Below are positions 7,952-16,520 of a DNA stretch of 60,391 bases, piece after piece (within the stretch, counting starts at the first letter, position 1; every line of letters begins with the position of its first letter). The stretch is from Clostridia bacterium (GTDB lineage: Bacteria; Bacillota; Clostridia; Christensenellales; Aristaeellaceae): assembly GCA_017534885.1 (NCBI GenBank), contig JAFXVR010000011.1:1-60391 (forward strand). The letters run 5' to 3'. The position numbers and the translations under genes were made by a program. The notes below the pieces were generated by a model that saw only the letters and a list, made by a program, of their open reading frames with translations, had not been told where the DNA came from and searched no databases.

Positions 7952-9273
7952 TGAAAACGCTGGCGGACAGGCTGCGCGCTTTGCCTGAGCGCCTGCTGGT
8001 GGGCTTTTCGGGAGGCGCTGACTCCACGGCGCTGATGTGCCTGCTTCTCGGCGCCCGGGGCACAAAAGGCCTGTATGCGGTGCATGTCAACCACGGCCTG
8101 CGCGGCGCCGAAGCGGACGCGGACGAAGCCTTCGCTGCGGATTTCTGCCTGGAGCGCGGTATTCCGCTGATGATCGAGCGGCTGACCCCCGGCGGGAATC
8201 CCGGGGAAGGCTGGGCGCGGCAGGCGCGGTGGGAGAGCTTCCGCCGCGCAATGGAGGCGTGCGGCGCAGAAGCCCTGGTGCTCGCCCATCACCGGGATGA
8301 TCAGGCGGAAACGCTGCTGCTCCATCTGATGAGAGGCGCCGGACTGCCGGGACTGTGCGGCATGCCGGAGGATGCGGTCATTATGGGCATGCGGGTGCTC
8401 CGGCCTTTGCTGGGATGCACCCATCGGGAACTCTGCGATGAGCTGACATCCCGCGGACAGACCTGGCGGGAAGACGCGAGCAACAGCGAAGACCGATACC
8501 TGCGCAACCGTGTGCGGCACGAGCTGCTGCCCCTGATGGAAGCGCTTCAGCCCGGGGCGGTGGACAAAATCGCCGAGACGGCCGCCCTGCTCAGGACGGA
8601 CGAGGAGCTGCTTGAAGCGGAAACGCAGGAACTGCTGAAAGAGGCTTCCTGCGGAAACGCGCTGCTGCTCAGGCCTGTGCTGAACGCGCCGGAGGCGTTG
8701 AGGCGGCGCGCTGTGCGAGGCTGGTGGCAGCGTTTGGGCGGGGAGCGCTTGGACGAGCGCGCCCTCAGCCGGAAACAGACGGAAGCCGCCCTGCGCCTGC
8801 TCTGCGGCGGACGGGCCGGGGACAGCCTGAACCTGCCCGGCGGCGTCAGGCTATATCGCGGCTGGCATGCCCTGCATCTGGTCAGTGGTAAGGCAGAACA
8901 GCCCCATTGCGCTGTGCCGCTGACAGAGACAGGCGGGGAGCTCTTCGGGATCACGCTGACGCTCTCGCCGGCGGATGACAGCGATCAGGGCGCCCTGCCT
9001 TCCGCCTGTGTCAGCCGCTGTGTACTGCGGTCACGGCAGCCCGGCGACTGGGTTCGCACCGGGGATGGCCGCCATCACCGGTCGCTGCAGGATGAACTGG
9101 TGGACCGGCATATGGACGCGCCCTGGCGGGACATCCTGCCCCTGCTGTGTATGGACAGCGAGGTGCTGGCCATTCCGGGTCTGTATGATAGAGGCCTCAA
9201 AACGCTTTGTGCGGAAGGCCCCAGGCTGAGCCTCCGCTGGGAAGGAAAGCTGCCCTGGACTTTGGATCGGTAA
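7948..9273 (+). CDS. tilS: tRNA(Ile)-lysidine synthetase
   Basis: This 441-residue enzyme of the N-type ATP pyrophosphatase family attaches lysine to C34 of tRNA-Ile(CAU) so that it reads AUA. The PP-loop SGGADS is at residues 21-26. HVNHGLRGAEADADEAF and LAHHRDDQAETLLLHLMRGAGLPGL are diagnostic TilS motifs. A C-terminal substrate-binding domain follows, with RQPGDW near the end. Length is normal. It overlaps the upstream membrane-protein gene by four bases and is followed 16 bases later by hpt, the conserved Bacillota order tilS-hpt-ftsH. Confidence 0.96.
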   Translation: MMKTLADRLRALPERLLVGFSGGADSTALMCLLLGARGTKGLYAVHVNHGLRGAEADADEAFAADFCLERGIPLMIERLTPGGNPGEGWARQARWESFRRAMEACGAEALVLAHHRDDQAETLLLHLMRGAGLPGLCGMPEDAVIMGMRVLRPLLGCTHRELCDELTSRGQTWREDASNSEDRYLRNRVRHELLPLMEALQPGAVDKIAETAALLRTDEELLEAETQELLKEASCGNALLLRPVLNAPEALRRRAVRGWWQRLGGERLDERALSRKQTEAALRLLCGGRAGDSLNLPGGVRLYRGWHALHLVSGKAEQPHCAVPLTETGGELFGITLTLSPADDSDQGALPSACVSRCVLRSRQPGDWVRTGDGRHHRSLQDELVDRHMDAPWRDILPLLCMDSEVLAIPGLYDRGLKTLCAEGPRLSLRWEGKLPWTLDR

Positions 9274-9289
9274 ATGGGAGGTAAGCGGT

Positions 9290-9850
9290 ATGATCAGGAA
9301 ATCCGGTATGTACGCAGACCTGGAATGCATCCTGCTGACAGAGGAGGAGCTGAAAGCGGGCATCCGCCGGCTGGGCGAGACCATCACCCGGGATTACGCG
9401 GGCAAGGAACCGCTGCTGGTGTGTACCCTCAAGGGCGCGGTGAACTTCTTTGCCGACCTGATCCGGGAGATTGATCTACCGCTGGCCGTCGACTTTATCG
9501 CGGCCTCCAGCTACAAGGGTACGGAATCCACCGGCAAGGTGAACATCCGCAAGGATGTGGACGCAGACATTGCCGGGCGGGATGTGCTGATTGTGGAGGA
9601 CATCATCGACACGGGCATCACCCTCAACAATCTGAAAACAGAGCTGCTGAAGCGGAAGCCAGCCTCCCTGAAGATTGTCACCCTGCTGGACAAACCGGGC
9701 GGCCGCCAGTCTGACCTGGAGCCGGACTACGCCTGCTTCACCATACCGGACGGCTTTGTGGTGGGCTACGGCCTGGACTATAACGAGAAGTACCGTAATC
9801 TCCCGGACATCGGCATCCTCGCGCGGCATATCTACGAAAAAGAAAACTGA
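9290..9850 (+). CDS. hpt: Hypoxanthine phosphoribosyltransferase
   Basis: This 186-residue purine salvage enzyme converts hypoxanthine or guanine plus PRPP to IMP or GMP. The PRPP-binding loop VEDIIDTGIT is near residues 102-111. LLVCTLKGAVNFFADL and SSYKGTESTGKV are typical of the family, as is the C-terminal PDGFVVGYGLDYNEKYRNLPDIG. GGGAGGT precedes the ATG. It sits between tilS and ftsH as in Bacillus subtilis. Confidence 0.96.
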   Translation: MIRKSGMYADLECILLTEEELKAGIRRLGETITRDYAGKEPLLVCTLKGAVNFFADLIREIDLPLAVDFIAASSYKGTESTGKVNIRKDVDADIAGRDVLIVEDIIDTGITLNNLKTELLKRKPASLKIVTLLDKPGGRQSDLEPDYACFTIPDGFVVGYGLDYNEKYRNLPDIGILARHIYEKEN

Positions 9851-9889
9851 TCCGCCTGCTTCAACGGCAAGGCTTTCTGGAGGTCCATT

Positions 9890-11836
9890 TTGAGACGATC
9901 TTCTTTGAACCTGACGGTCTACCTTTGCCTGATGGCGGCCCTGCTTCTGGGCTACAGCTATTTCTCCAGCCAGAGCACCGCCGCAGCGAGGCAGAACAGG
10001 CGGATTGAGTATACGGAACTGCTGCAGCTGATTTCAGAAGAAAAGGTTCAGGCGGTTTCCCTGAACGGCAATGAGCTGAAGGGCATTGTGAAGGACTCCG
10101 CGGTGCCGCTGACCTCGTTCCCGGCCTATTACGACTTTGAGACCACTGTCGGAAGCGACTTCCTGACTTCTGTCCGCCAGCTCAGAGCCAGACAGCTCAC
10201 CCAGAAGACCGGTCAGGAAGTCAGCTGGTCGGAGGTGCCGGACAGCGAGCTGGGCTTTACCATCAGCTATGTCCGCTCGGACGAAGCGCCCTGGTGGGTC
10301 GCCTTCCTGCCTACGGTGGCCAACCTGGCGCTGATCGGCGTGATGCTCTGGATTCTGATGCGGGTCATGAATCCGGCCAGGAATGACCGGGCGATGGGCT
10401 TCGGAAAGGTGCGTTCCAACGTCCGCCAGACCGCAGCCAGTGGCAATCAGGTGCGTTTTTCGGATGTGGCCGGCATGGTGGAGGAAAAGGAAGCCCTGCA
10501 AGAGATGGTGGACTTCCTGCGCACGCCGGATACCTACCGCTCTCTGGGCGCGCGGATTCCCAAGGGCGTGCTGCTGGTAGGCCCGCCAGGAACAGGCAAA
10601 ACCCTACTGGCCAAGGCAGTGGCGGGGGAGGCTGGCGTTCCCTTCTTCTCGATTTCCGGCTCAGACTTTGTGGAGATGTTTGTGGGCGTCGGCGCGAGCC
10701 GCGTCCGGGATCTCTTTGATCAGGCCAAGAAATCCGCGCCGGCCATCGTCTTTATCGATGAGATCGACGCGGTGGGCCGCCAGCGGGGCGCGGGCCTGGG
10801 CGGCGGCAGTGATGAAAGGGAACAGACCCTGAATCAGCTGCTGGTGGAAATGGACGGCTTTGAGGCCAATCAGGGCGTCATTGTGATGGCTGCCACCAAC
10901 CGGGCCGATATCCTGGATCCGGCGCTGATGCGCCCCGGCCGCTTTGACCGCCAGGTGCGCGTGAACTATCCGGATCACCGCAGCCGGGTGGAGATCCTGA
11001 ATATCTACACCAAGGGCAAACCTCTGGCGGAGGGCGTTGATCTGGACAATATCGCCAAGCGCATGCCCTACGCCACCGGCGCTGATCTGGAAAACGTCAT
11101 GAACGAGGCGGCCATTCTTGCCGCCAAGGCCCGGGCGGCGGAGATCACGCAGCAGATGCTGATCGAGGCGGTCTACCGGGTGCAGATGGGGCCGGAAAAG
11201 CGTTCCCATCAGGTCATCGAGAAAGAGCGCCGCATGGTGGCTGTGCACGAGAGCGGCCACGCGGTGATCGGGCACTTCCTGAAGGGCTGCGAGGAGGTTC
11301 ATCTGGTGACCATCGTGCCCCGGGGCATCTCCGGCGGCCACACCCTCTCCCTGCCCGAGGAGGAGCACGACAGCGTCAGCCGGTCGGAGCTGCTGGACAA
11401 AATCTGCATGATGCTCGGCGGCCACGCGGCGGAGGAAGTCATTCTCGGCGAAGTCTACACGGGCTCCTCCTCCGATCTGGAGCAGGCCACCCGGGTGTGC
11501 CGGCGGATGATCACCGAATTCGGTATGGGGGAGAGCATCGGCACGATGTTCCTGGGCGGCGGTCAGGAAATCTTTGTGGGCCGCGACTTCTCCGCCAAAC
11601 AGGAGTACGCTGAGAAGACGGCAGAAGCCGTGGACATGGAAATCAGGCAGATGATGGGCGAGGCCTACACCCGGGCCAAGAAAACCATTGAAGCCCACCG
11701 CGCCCAGATGGAAGCCCTGATCAGCGCGCTGCTGCGGGAAGAGACCGTGCAGCGGGAAGACTTCCTGCGCCTGATGGGGGAGACGGCTGATAGCAAGGCG
11801 GTATTCAGCCTGGAGAAAGTGAATGATCCGGCCTGA
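9890..11836 (+). CDS. ftsH: ATP-dependent zinc metalloprotease FtsH
   Basis: This 648-residue membrane-anchored AAA+ protease degrades misfolded membrane proteins and short-lived regulators. The start is TTG at 9890, with GGAGG six bases upstream. No ATG fits. There are two N-terminal helices ([15 protein letters not shown] and the segment after DEAPWWVAF) around an extracytoplasmic domain. Walker A GPPGTGKT is at about 231, and Walker B is in [10 protein letters not shown]. The SRH contains [20 protein letters not shown], the zinc-binding HESGH is at 453-457, and the third ligand is in SSDLEQAT. Its 3' end overlaps the PHP gene by 14 bases. Confidence 0.97.
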   Translation: MRRSSLNLTVYLCLMAALLLGYSYFSSQSTAAARQNRRIEYTELLQLISEEKVQAVSLNGNELKGIVKDSAVPLTSFPAYYDFETTVGSDFLTSVRQLRARQLTQKTGQEVSWSEVPDSELGFTISYVRSDEAPWWVAFLPTVANLALIGVMLWILMRVMNPARNDRAMGFGKVRSNVRQTAASGNQVRFSDVAGMVEEKEALQEMVDFLRTPDTYRSLGARIPKGVLLVGPPGTGKTLLAKAVAGEAGVPFFSISGSDFVEMFVGVGASRVRDLFDQAKKSAPAIVFIDEIDAVGRQRGAGLGGGSDEREQTLNQLLVEMDGFEANQGVIVMAATNRADILDPALMRPGRFDRQVRVNYPDHRSRVEILNIYTKGKPLAEGVDLDNIAKRMPYATGADLENVMNEAAILAAKARAAEITQQMLIEAVYRVQMGPEKRSHQVIEKERRMVAVHESGHAVIGHFLKGCEEVHLVTIVPRGISGGHTLSLPEEEHDSVSRSELLDKICMMLGGHAAEEVILGEVYTGSSSDLEQATRVCRRMITEFGMGESIGTMFLGGGQEIFVGRDFSAKQEYAEKTAEAVDMEIRQMMGEAYTRAKKTIEAHRAQMEALISALLREETVQREDFLRLMGETADSKAVFSLEKVNDPA

Positions 11837-12671
11837 CCTGCACCTGCATTCCACCGCGTCGGACGGAACGCTCAGTCCCGCTGAGCTGGTGAAGGCGGCG
11901 GGGGAGGCCGGACTGACGGTCATCTCCCTGACGGATCACGATACCTTTGCCGGGTATGACGCGGTGAAGGAAACAGCAGGCATAGAACTGATTCCGGGCA
12001 TTGAACTGAGCATGGGCGATATGGACGGGCTGCACATCCTGTGCTATGGGCTGACCCGGGCGGAGAGCCTGCGCCAGCGGGTCACCGACCTGGCTGAAAA
12101 ACGCCTCCGCCGGGCGGAGCGCATGTGCGAAAAGCTGGAAGCCCTGGGCCTGCCCCTGGACTTTGACCCTGTGCCGGGCATGACGATCGGCCGGATGCAG
12201 ATCGCCCGGGCCATGATTGAGAAGGGCTATGTGCGCACCGTGGCGGAGGCCTTTGCCCGGTATATCGGAAACGACGGCCCGGCCTATGTGGCCAGCGAGC
12301 GGATGTCCATCGCCGAGGCTTTGCCCCTGATCCGCCGGTGCGGTTTTGTGCCGGTGCTCGCCCACCCCTGTGAGCTGAAGGTGAGCGAAGCACTTCTGTC
12401 CCAGCTGCTGGATCGGTGGATGGAAATGGGACTCATGGGGGTGGAGGCCTACCACCCGTCCTCGGCAGGCGGTGCTTTCCGTGTGCTGGAGCGGATGGCG
12501 AGGGAGCGCGGTCTGCTGGTGACCGGCGGCAGCGATTTCCACGAGCGGAACGACACAAAGCACGGGACAATGGGCTGTATGCTGAAAAACTGGCACAGCG
12601 CCGGTGAAGACGTCGAGCGGCTGAAGGCAGCCATGAGCGCATCAGCCGGAGAACAGATTGGCGGACAATGA
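11823..12671 (+). CDS. PHP-domain phosphoesterase
   Basis: This 282-residue protein of the PHP family begins [15 protein letters not shown], which holds the first metal-binding His/Asp cluster. Later clusters are LTDHDTFAGYDAV, PGIELSM, LAHPCELK and GGSDFHE. It most resembles the YciV/RnaAM-type group, which hydrolyses 3',5'-nucleoside bisphosphates or short RNAs. The exact substrate cannot be read from sequence. The start overlaps the end of ftsH by 14 bases, with GGAGA inside ftsH as ribosome binding site, so it is co-translated with ftsH. Confidence 0.88.
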   Translation: MIRPDLHLHSTASDGTLSPAELVKAAGEAGLTVISLTDHDTFAGYDAVKETAGIELIPGIELSMGDMDGLHILCYGLTRAESLRQRVTDLAEKRLRRAERMCEKLEALGLPLDFDPVPGMTIGRMQIARAMIEKGYVRTVAEAFARYIGNDGPAYVASERMSIAEALPLIRRCGFVPVLAHPCELKVSEALLSQLLDRWMEMGLMGVEAYHPSSAGGAFRVLERMARERGLLVTGGSDFHERNDTKHGTMGCMLKNWHSAGEDVERLKAAMSASAGEQIGGQ

Positions 12672-12713
12672 AGAGAAACAGAACAGAGACTATGGCTGAA
12701 AGGAGGGGACTGC

Positions 12714-14579
12714 GTGTCTGAACAGTCAGGTGGAAGAAGACGCCGGGCTGAGCGCTTTGCGCAGCAGCGGGAGGAAGCCGCCCGGGAAGCGAACAACCGC
12801 TCCTGGCAGGTAACGCCCGGATACGAGCAGCCCTTCGATCCGAATCAGCAGGCAGGCTATGCGGCCGCACAGCCGCCCGAGGTTCAGCAAAGCGCTGCTG
12901 TTCCTTATGCCGCCGACCCGCAGCAGGGCTATGCCTATCCTCCCGTTCAGCAGCCCTATCAGCAGCAGGAAATGCCTGCGCAGCAAAACTGGCAGCAGGG
13001 CTACCAGCAGGGCGGATGGCAGGCGGCTGAACCCCAGCAGTATACCCCGCCGGTCTATCAGCCGGTCAACCCCGTGACTCCCAATGAACAGCGCGGCGTG
13101 GAGGATGTGGGGCGAAAAGAGCGGGTGCGCCACGTCTGGCTGATGGCGCTGCTCATCACCGGCATTGTGGCGGTGCTGGCTGTCGGCGGATACCTTGGCT
13201 GGCAGCTCTGGCAGGAAAGACAGCACGACCTGCTGGTGGAGGCGACCATCACACCATATAACAGCCTCTACTGTGAAAACGTCTTTGTGGACGGCATCGC
13301 CTTAGGCGGCATGACGCAGGAGGAAGCCTGGCAGACGGTGTCCGCCAACGCGAGCTCCCTGCATTCAGCCTGGTCGGTGAAACTGACCTACCAGGGAGAG
13401 ACCATCCAGGAGATTTCCGCGAGTGACCTGAACATGCGGGTGGATGTGGAAAGCACCCTGCGCGAGGCATGGAACGCGGGGCACACGGGCGACAACGACG
13501 CCCGCTACGAGACCATGCTGGCGCTTCAGGCAGAACCGCTGCAGCTGTACACCACCGCGCCGGCGACCAATACAGCCCAGCTGGACGCCATTCTCTCCAT
13601 GGTGGCTGAACGGATTTACCGGGCGCCCCAGGACGCGGTCTTCCTCTCCTTCAACGCCCAGCTGACCAACCCCTTCAGTTTCCAGCAGGAAGTGACCGGG
13701 CTGGTGCTGGACACGGACGAAATCAAGACGCGGCTCTATGAGATGGTTTCCTCCTCCCAGTCCGGCACCATCGAGCTTCAGCCCACGGAGATCGCACCGT
13801 CGGTGACGGTGGCCCAGCTCACGGAACAGTTCGCCACCCTGCGGGGCTCTGCCACCACGCCGATTTCCAACACCTCCACCGAGAACCGCAACAGCAACAT
13901 CAAGCGCGCCTTTGAGCTCATCAGCGGCACGGTGATCCAGCCGGGACGGGACTTCAGCTTCAACCGCATTGTGGGCGAGCGCACCATCAGCAACGGCTTC
14001 TTAGAGGCGGATGAATACGTCTATGAGGCTGTGCAGCCGGGCATCGGCGGAGGCGTCTGCCAGGCCAGCAGCACCGTCTATGTGGCGGCGGTGCGGGCCG
14101 GACTCAAGATTGTCAGCCGGGAGCCCCACTCCATGGCGGTGCGTTACACCTCCTACGGCAAGGACGCCACGGTCTACTGGTACTCCAACCACAAGATTGA
14201 CCTGGTGTTCCGCAACAATACCGATCAGCCGATCTACATCAAGGCCGCCGTCCAGTCCGATCCGAACAACCGCAAACGCCTGGTGTGCAACGTGTACATC
14301 TACGGCCAGAGCCTGGGTGATGTCAGCTATGACATCCTGACTGAGGAAACGCCCATTGACCCGCCCTCTGAAACCAAGTACGTCAAGGACAGGAAGGGCG
14401 AGTACGTCACCTACATCGGCGAAGAAAAGGTGGTGCAGGAGGCGGCCAAGGGCGCGTCGGTGGACAGCTTCCGGGTCAGGTACGAAGGCGGTGTGGAGGT
14501 CAGCCGGGAGAAACTGTACACAGATATCTACAAGCCCAAGCAGAAGACGGTCTATCAGGGCACACAGACGCGGAAGTAG
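12714..14579 (+). CDS. VanW-family membrane-anchored protein
   Basis: This 621-residue protein starts with GTG at 12714 after a strong AAAGGAGGGG. Residues 1-125 are basic and then Gln/Tyr/Pro-rich, compositionally like the 6368 product. A single membrane helix spans about 141-166 (LMALLITGIVAVLAVGGYLGW). A peptidoglycan-binding-like module precedes the VanW domain (about 375-520), which includes FSFNRIVGERT, GIGGGVCQASSTVY and PHSMAVRYTSYGKDATVYW. The C-terminus resembles a G5-like tail. VanW proteins occur in Gram-positive cell envelopes and in vanB clusters, but their role is unknown. Nothing here indicates glycopeptide resistance. Confidence 0.9.
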   Translation: MSEQSGGRRRRAERFAQQREEAAREANNRSWQVTPGYEQPFDPNQQAGYAAAQPPEVQQSAAVPYAADPQQGYAYPPVQQPYQQQEMPAQQNWQQGYQQGGWQAAEPQQYTPPVYQPVNPVTPNEQRGVEDVGRKERVRHVWLMALLITGIVAVLAVGGYLGWQLWQERQHDLLVEATITPYNSLYCENVFVDGIALGGMTQEEAWQTVSANASSLHSAWSVKLTYQGETIQEISASDLNMRVDVESTLREAWNAGHTGDNDARYETMLALQAEPLQLYTTAPATNTAQLDAILSMVAERIYRAPQDAVFLSFNAQLTNPFSFQQEVTGLVLDTDEIKTRLYEMVSSSQSGTIELQPTEIAPSVTVAQLTEQFATLRGSATTPISNTSTENRNSNIKRAFELISGTVIQPGRDFSFNRIVGERTISNGFLEADEYVYEAVQPGIGGGVCQASSTVYVAAVRAGLKIVSREPHSMAVRYTSYGKDATVYWYSNHKIDLVFRNNTDQPIYIKAAVQSDPNNRKRLVCNVYIYGQSLGDVSYDILTEETPIDPPSETKYVKDRKGEYVTYIGEEKVVQEAAKGASVDSFRVRYEGGVEVSREKLYTDIYKPKQKTVYQGTQTRK

Positions 14580-14595
14580 CGCGGATGATCCACAC

Positions 14596-14637
14596 AAAAA
14601 AGGGATGGGGAAATATCGGTTCCCTGTCCCTTTTCTG
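14596..14637. terminator. Bidirectional terminator between the VanW gene and ispDF
   Basis: AAAAGGGA (14598-14605) and TCCCTTTT (14627-14634), with inner GGGAA/TTCCC, form a long stem. A-tract and T-tract flanks serve both converging transcripts. Confidence 0.75.
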
Positions 14638-14653
14638 ATGGGTTTTGTCTGGC

Positions 14654-15826
14654 TTATGCTCCGCTGACCCGCACCAGCGCGACCGCCTGGGCGCTGATGC
14701 CCTCCATCCGGCCCTCAAAGCCGAGGCGCTCGGTGGTGGTGGCCTTGACGCTGATCGCATCCACGGGCACACCCAGCGCCTCCGCGATGTTCTGGCGCAT
14801 CTGCGGGATGTAGGGCATGAGCTTGGGGCGCTGGGCGACGATGGTCACATCCGCGTTGACGACCTCCGCCCTGTTTTCCCGGAGCAAGCCGCTCACGTGC
14901 TGAAGCAGCAGCAGGGAAGAGATGCCTCTGTAGCGCTCATCGGTGTCCGGGAAATGCCGGCCGATATCGCCCAATGCCAGCGCGCCAAGGAGCGCGTCCA
15001 TCAGCGCGTGCAGGGCTACGTCAGCGTCGCTGTGACCCAGCAGACCCAGGTCGTGGGAGATGTCCACCCCGCAGAGGATGAGCTTCCTTCCGGGCGTCAG
15101 CGCATGCACGTCATAGCCCTGGCCGATGCGCAGCGTCTCCCGCCCGCGCAGGCTGTCCTCCGCCATTTGCAGGTCCTCCATTGTCGTCAGTTTGATGTTC
15201 CGCCTGCTGCCGGGCACCAGGCGCACTTTCTGCCCGAGGCGTTCCACCAGCGCCGCGTCGTCCGTGCCCAGATAGCCGTCTTTCAGCGCCTGTAAGTGGG
15301 CCTGGTGAATCAGGTCCACCGCGAAGGCCTGGGGCGTCTGCATGGCGCGTAGCATCTCCCGGTCCAGCACGCCGTCGGCAAAGCCCTCCGCGCTGATCCG
15401 GCGGATGGTGTCCGACACAGGCAGGGCTGCTGCCGCGGCGCCGTCAACCAGCGCGGCCTCCGCCACGGCGCTTATCACCTCGTCCTCCACCATACAGCGC
15501 GCCCCATCGTGAATCATCACATGGGTGCATACAGCGGGGAGCGCTTCCAGGCCGCTGCGCACCGAGTCCTGCCGCTCTTTTCCGCCGTCCGCAAAGCGCA
15601 CGCGGCCAGCAAGCTCAGATGGCAGCAGTGCCTGAAAGGCTTCCCTTTCATCCGGCCTGACGACCAGCACCAGATGCGCGCACCAGGGGAGAAGCGCCCA
15701 CAGGGAGCGCAGGAACACCGGTGTTCCGCCCAGTGAAAGCAGCACCTTGTTGACGCCGGCGCCCATCCGCTTTCCAGCGCCGCCGGCCAGCAAAATGCCG
15801 CCCCAAACCGCTTTTTCGATAGCCAT
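14654..15826 (-). CDS. ispDF: Bifunctional MEP cytidylyltransferase / MEcPP synthase
   Basis: This 390-residue fusion carries out two non-consecutive steps of the non-mevalonate isoprenoid pathway. IspD (about 1-225) makes CDP-methylerythritol and has LLAGGAGKRMG and VMIHDGARCMVED. IspF (about 230-390) makes the cyclodiphosphate and has RIGQGYDVHAL, GLLGHSDADVALHALMDALLGALALGDIGRHFPD and VKATTTERLGFEGR. The intervening step (IspE) is not in the window. The fusion is common in Proteobacteria and occurs in some Clostridia. The ATG overlaps the rqcP stop by one base (TGATG), so translation is coupled. Confidence 0.96.
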   Translation of the reverse strand: MAIEKAVWGGILLAGGAGKRMGAGVNKVLLSLGGTPVFLRSLWALLPWCAHLVLVVRPDEREAFQALLPSELAGRVRFADGGKERQDSVRSGLEALPAVCTHVMIHDGARCMVEDEVISAVAEAALVDGAAAAALPVSDTIRRISAEGFADGVLDREMLRAMQTPQAFAVDLIHQAHLQALKDGYLGTDDAALVERLGQKVRLVPGSRRNIKLTTMEDLQMAEDSLRGRETLRIGQGYDVHALTPGRKLILCGVDISHDLGLLGHSDADVALHALMDALLGALALGDIGRHFPDTDERYRGISSLLLLQHVSGLLRENRAEVVNADVTIVAQRPKLMPYIPQMRQNIAEALGVPVDAISVKATTTERLGFEGRMEGISAQAVALVRVSGA

Positions 15827-16098
15827 CAGGCACGTTCCTCCGCCATGCCGGCATCCTCAGAGAGCACACGGTACATCTGGGAAGCCGCGTCCTTCCTGGC
15901 GGTTTCAGCCACGGAGAGAATCTCGTACCGGCCGAGCTTATCGCCAAAGCGGATCGTCATCTCATCACCTGCCTTGACTTCAGCGCCGGGCTTGGCCACC
16001 TTGCCGTTGAGGGTCACCCGCCCGCCCGCGCAGGCCTCATTGGCCACTGTGCGGCGCTTGATGATGCGGCTGACCTTCAGATACTTGTCTAAACGCAT
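15826..16098 (-). CDS. rqcP: S4-domain RNA-binding protein RqcP (YabO-like)
   Basis: This 90-residue protein starts at 16098 (MRLDKYLKVSRIIKRRT), with AGGAGG upstream. A longer frame to 16176 lacks a ribosome binding site and would overlap the hup terminator. The S4 fold is clear (RLDKYL, ACAGGRVTLNG, AEVKAGDEMTIRFGDKLGRYEIL). RqcP works with RqcH in ribosome-associated quality control, stabilising the peptidyl-tRNA during alanine tailing. The neighbouring yabN-type mazG and hup support this identity over a generic S4 protein. In spore formers yabP and yabQ usually follow, but here ispDF does. Confidence 0.9.
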   Translation of the reverse strand: MRLDKYLKVSRIIKRRTVANEACAGGRVTLNGKVAKPGAEVKAGDEMTIRFGDKLGRYEILSVAETARKDAASQMYRVLSEDAGMAEERA

Positions 16099-16130
16099 AG
16101 AACCTCCTGCATACCATGACACAGCGTTTG

Positions 16131-16163
16131 AAAAAGCCCGCAGGCGCTCAGGCACTGCGGGCT
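16131..16163 (-). terminator. Terminator of hup
   Basis: On the minus strand, AGCCCGCAG (16163-16155) pairs perfectly with CTGCGGGCT (16143-16135), followed by TTTTC. It lies 14 bases after the hup stop and before rqcP, so rqcP and ispDF need read-through or their own promoter. Confidence 0.85.
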
Positions 16164-16176
16164 CTTGAATGATCAA

Positions 16177-16452
16177 TTACTTGTTGACGGCATCCTTCAG
16201 CGCCTTGCCAGCCTTGAAGACGGGGGCCTTGGAGGCGGAAATGGTGATCTGCTCGCCGGTCTGAGGATTGCGGCCAACGCGCTCGCCGCGCTCCTTGACC
16301 TCAAAAGTGCCGAAGCCCACAACCTGCACCTTGCCCTTGCCGGCAAGCTCATCGGTCACGACCTCAACAAACGCGTTCAGCGCCTTCTCGGCATCCTTCT
16401 TGGAAACTTCAGCCTTCTCGGCCAGCTTCGCAACGAGCTCCATCTTGTTCAT
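16177..16452 (-). CDS. hup: HU family DNA-binding protein
   Basis: This 91-residue histone-like protein bends and compacts DNA as a dimer. The sequence [42 protein letters not shown] and [15 protein letters not shown] is a complete, textbook HU. GGAGGAG lies upstream. It has its own strong promoter inside the 3' end of mazG, a roughly 100-base leader with two hairpins, and an intrinsic terminator, as expected for an abundant protein. Confidence 0.97.
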   Translation of the reverse strand: MNKMELVAKLAEKAEVSKKDAEKALNAFVEVVTDELAGKGKVQVVGFGTFEVKERGERVGRNPQTGEQITISASKAPVFKAGKALKDAVNK

Positions 16453-16476
16453 AAAATACTCCTCCTTGTCTGATCT

Positions 16477-16515
16477 GCTGATTCTCGATCAGCTTATGGC
16501 GGACGGTGTCCGTCC
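16477..16515 (-). promoter_or_regulatory. Two adjacent hairpins in the hup leader
   Basis: GCTGAT-TCTCG-ATCAGC (16477-16493) and GGACG-GTGTC-CGTCC (16501-16515) are perfect small stem-loops between the mazG stop and the hup ribosome binding site. Neither has a U-tract. They would lie in the hup 5' leader if the promoter at 16559-16586 is used. Confidence 0.45.
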
Positions 16516-16520
16516 TCAGC

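Noticed and set aside
12714..14579. Vancomycin resistance gene
   Set aside because: The VanW domain alone does not give resistance. No vanH, vanB, vanX or vanRS neighbours are present.
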